Made by a program: the position numbers and the translations under genes. From NCBI RefSeq assembly GCF_014023275.1, contig NZ_CP054698.1, positions 372,001-436,000 of the forward strand: a stretch of 64,000 nt of DNA. The letters run 5' to 3'. Source of the DNA: Nostoc edaphicum CCNP1411 (GTDB lineage Bacteria; Cyanobacteriota; Cyanobacteriia; Cyanobacteriales; Nostocaceae). Positions 63,486-64,000 of the stretch are shown piece by piece; position 1 is the stretch's first letter; each line of letters opens with the position of its first letter. Below the pieces are notes generated by a model. It was not told where the DNA came from, made no database searches, and saw only the letters and a list, made by a program, of their open reading frames with translations.

Positions 63486-63535
63486 CTCCCATGCCCCATG
63501 CCCCATGCCCAATGCCCCATGCTCAATGACAAATC
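63486..63535. repeat. ATGCCCC-type heptamer repeats
   Basis: About six ATGCCCC/ATGCCCA heptamers, the complement of the GGGCATT family at 16822-16868 and 47811-47905. A purine tract of GAAGAAGATGA repeats (63420-63475) precedes it. Confidence 0.85.
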
Positions 63536-63538
63536 TAT

Positions 63539-64000
63539 ATGATTCCTATTAGTGATAATATTCGTTGTCGAAGTAAGCCGATTATTAATTACTGGTTGAT
63601 TGGCATTAACCTGGCTGTATTTTTATGGGAACTTAAACTAGAATTTAGTGGTCAACTAGGTTATTTCATCAATAGTTGGGGTGTGATTCCTGCCCAGATT
63701 AGTGGAGCAGTTACAAATGCTCTCTTTTTCAACTCTGCTGCTTGGATAATTGTAATTTGGCGATTATTTTCACTACTTTTTGGAATATTTTTGCACGGCA
63801 GTTTTAGCCAAATATTGGGAAATCTACTATTTTTGTGGGTGTTTGGCAAGACTGTCGAGAATATTCTGGGACATAGACGCTATCTCGGATTCTATCTGGC
63901 TGCTGGTGTGATGATAGGGGTATTGCAAATACTAGCTGAACCGAATTTGACAGTACCATTGATTGGGGCAAATGGTGCGATCGCAGCTATTTTAGGGGCA
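63539..64000 (+). CDS. Rhomboid-like membrane protein (cut by window end)
   Basis: ATG 63539 opens a frame that runs to the window end (154 codons, C-terminus missing). It reads SKPIINYWLIGINLAVFLWE, then LFSLLFGIFLHGSFSQILGNLLFLWVFGKTVEN, FYLAAGVMIGVLQIL, then PLIGANGAIAAILGA. The order is that of rhomboid proteases: first helix, loop with HGSFSQILGN (HxxxxxxN), then the GxSG serine site. Here the serine position is Asn (GANGA), so this member is probably inactive as a protease. The family is intramembrane; the catalytic His, if any, would lie beyond the window. Confidence 0.85.
   Translation, partial: MIPISDNIRCRSKPIINYWLIGINLAVFLWELKLEFSGQLGYFINSWGVIPAQISGAVTNALFFNSAAWIIVIWRLFSLLFGIFLHGSFSQILGNLLFLWVFGKTVENILGHRRYLGFYLAAGVMIGVLQILAEPNLTVPLIGANGAIAAILGA

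Overview
The window is chromosomal DNA of a filamentous, heterocyst-type cyanobacterium, most likely Nostoc or a close relative. The evidence is the frequent HIP1 octamer GCGATCGC, heptanucleotide short tandem repeats (GGGCATT, TGACAAA and GTGCTGA types), many long Ser/Thr-kinase/histidine-kinase fusion proteins, CBS/GAF/PAS multisensor kinases, a 6S RNA gene directly downstream of purK, and many small palindromic interspersed repeats. No transposase, CRISPR array or rRNA is visible. One tRNA (Ser, anticodon CGA) is present.

Layout. 0-9.3 kb: serine beta-lactamase-like hydrolase, tRNA-Ser, CapA-like protein, Ser/Thr kinase, DUF442-type phosphatase, small membrane protein, lumenal pentapeptide-repeat protein overlapping purK. 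9.35-9.59 kb: 6S RNA with promoter and terminator. 9.9-15.4 kb: giant kinase/AAA/GAF/histidine kinase. 15.5-18.3 kb: active plus inactive M16 peptidase pair. 18.4-21.3 kb: peptidoglycan-binding protein, holin-IV-like membrane protein, CbiG C-domain protein, small hypothetical. 21.4-26.3 kb: accessory region with an iterated GTAAC array, a frameshifted small helical protein, a bacterial NLR (NB-ARC plus 42-residue TPRs) and a ParD/ParE-type toxin-antitoxin pair. 26.5-30.2 kb: secreted hypothetical, double histidine-phosphatase, dihydroorotase-like protein. 30.3-43.9 kb: signalling block with five receiver or histidine-kinase proteins. 44.2-47.05 kb: cobalamin riboswitch and cbiM-cbiN-cbiQ-cbiO cobalt importer. 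47.1-51.3 kb: FMN reductase, FtsH, DUF928 protein. 51.5-58.4 kb: a defence-like island with an AAA ATPase/DUF4435 pair resembling PARIS, a type IA topoisomerase, and a GIY-YIG nuclease/DGQHR-domain pair. 58.6-64 kb: phosphoribosyltransferase, GPH sugar symporter, a large nested palindrome, a kinase-TPR protein and a rhomboid-like protein cut by the window end.

The most interesting biology is the NLR locus. The C-terminus of the small upstream protein and the N-terminus of the NLR share a short motif (KxAxKIGxxVxPGGxxxI). That is the layout expected for amyloid-type signalling between an NLR and a membrane-active Bell-like effector. In this copy the effector frame carries a one-base deletion. 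The second candidate system is the two-gene GIY-YIG/DGQHR operon, next to a PARIS-like pair.

A recurring theme is invasion of coding sequence by the same low-complexity or palindromic repeats found between genes. In-frame insertions interrupt the giant kinase (twice), the dihydroorotase-like protein and the eight-PAS histidine kinase. Several proteins look like degenerate family members: a dihydroorotase without most metal ligands, a receiver domain with Asn for Asp, a DHp-like domain without His, an M16 subunit without its zinc motif, and a rhomboid with Asn for the catalytic Ser. All functional calls rest on motif reading; no database search was run.
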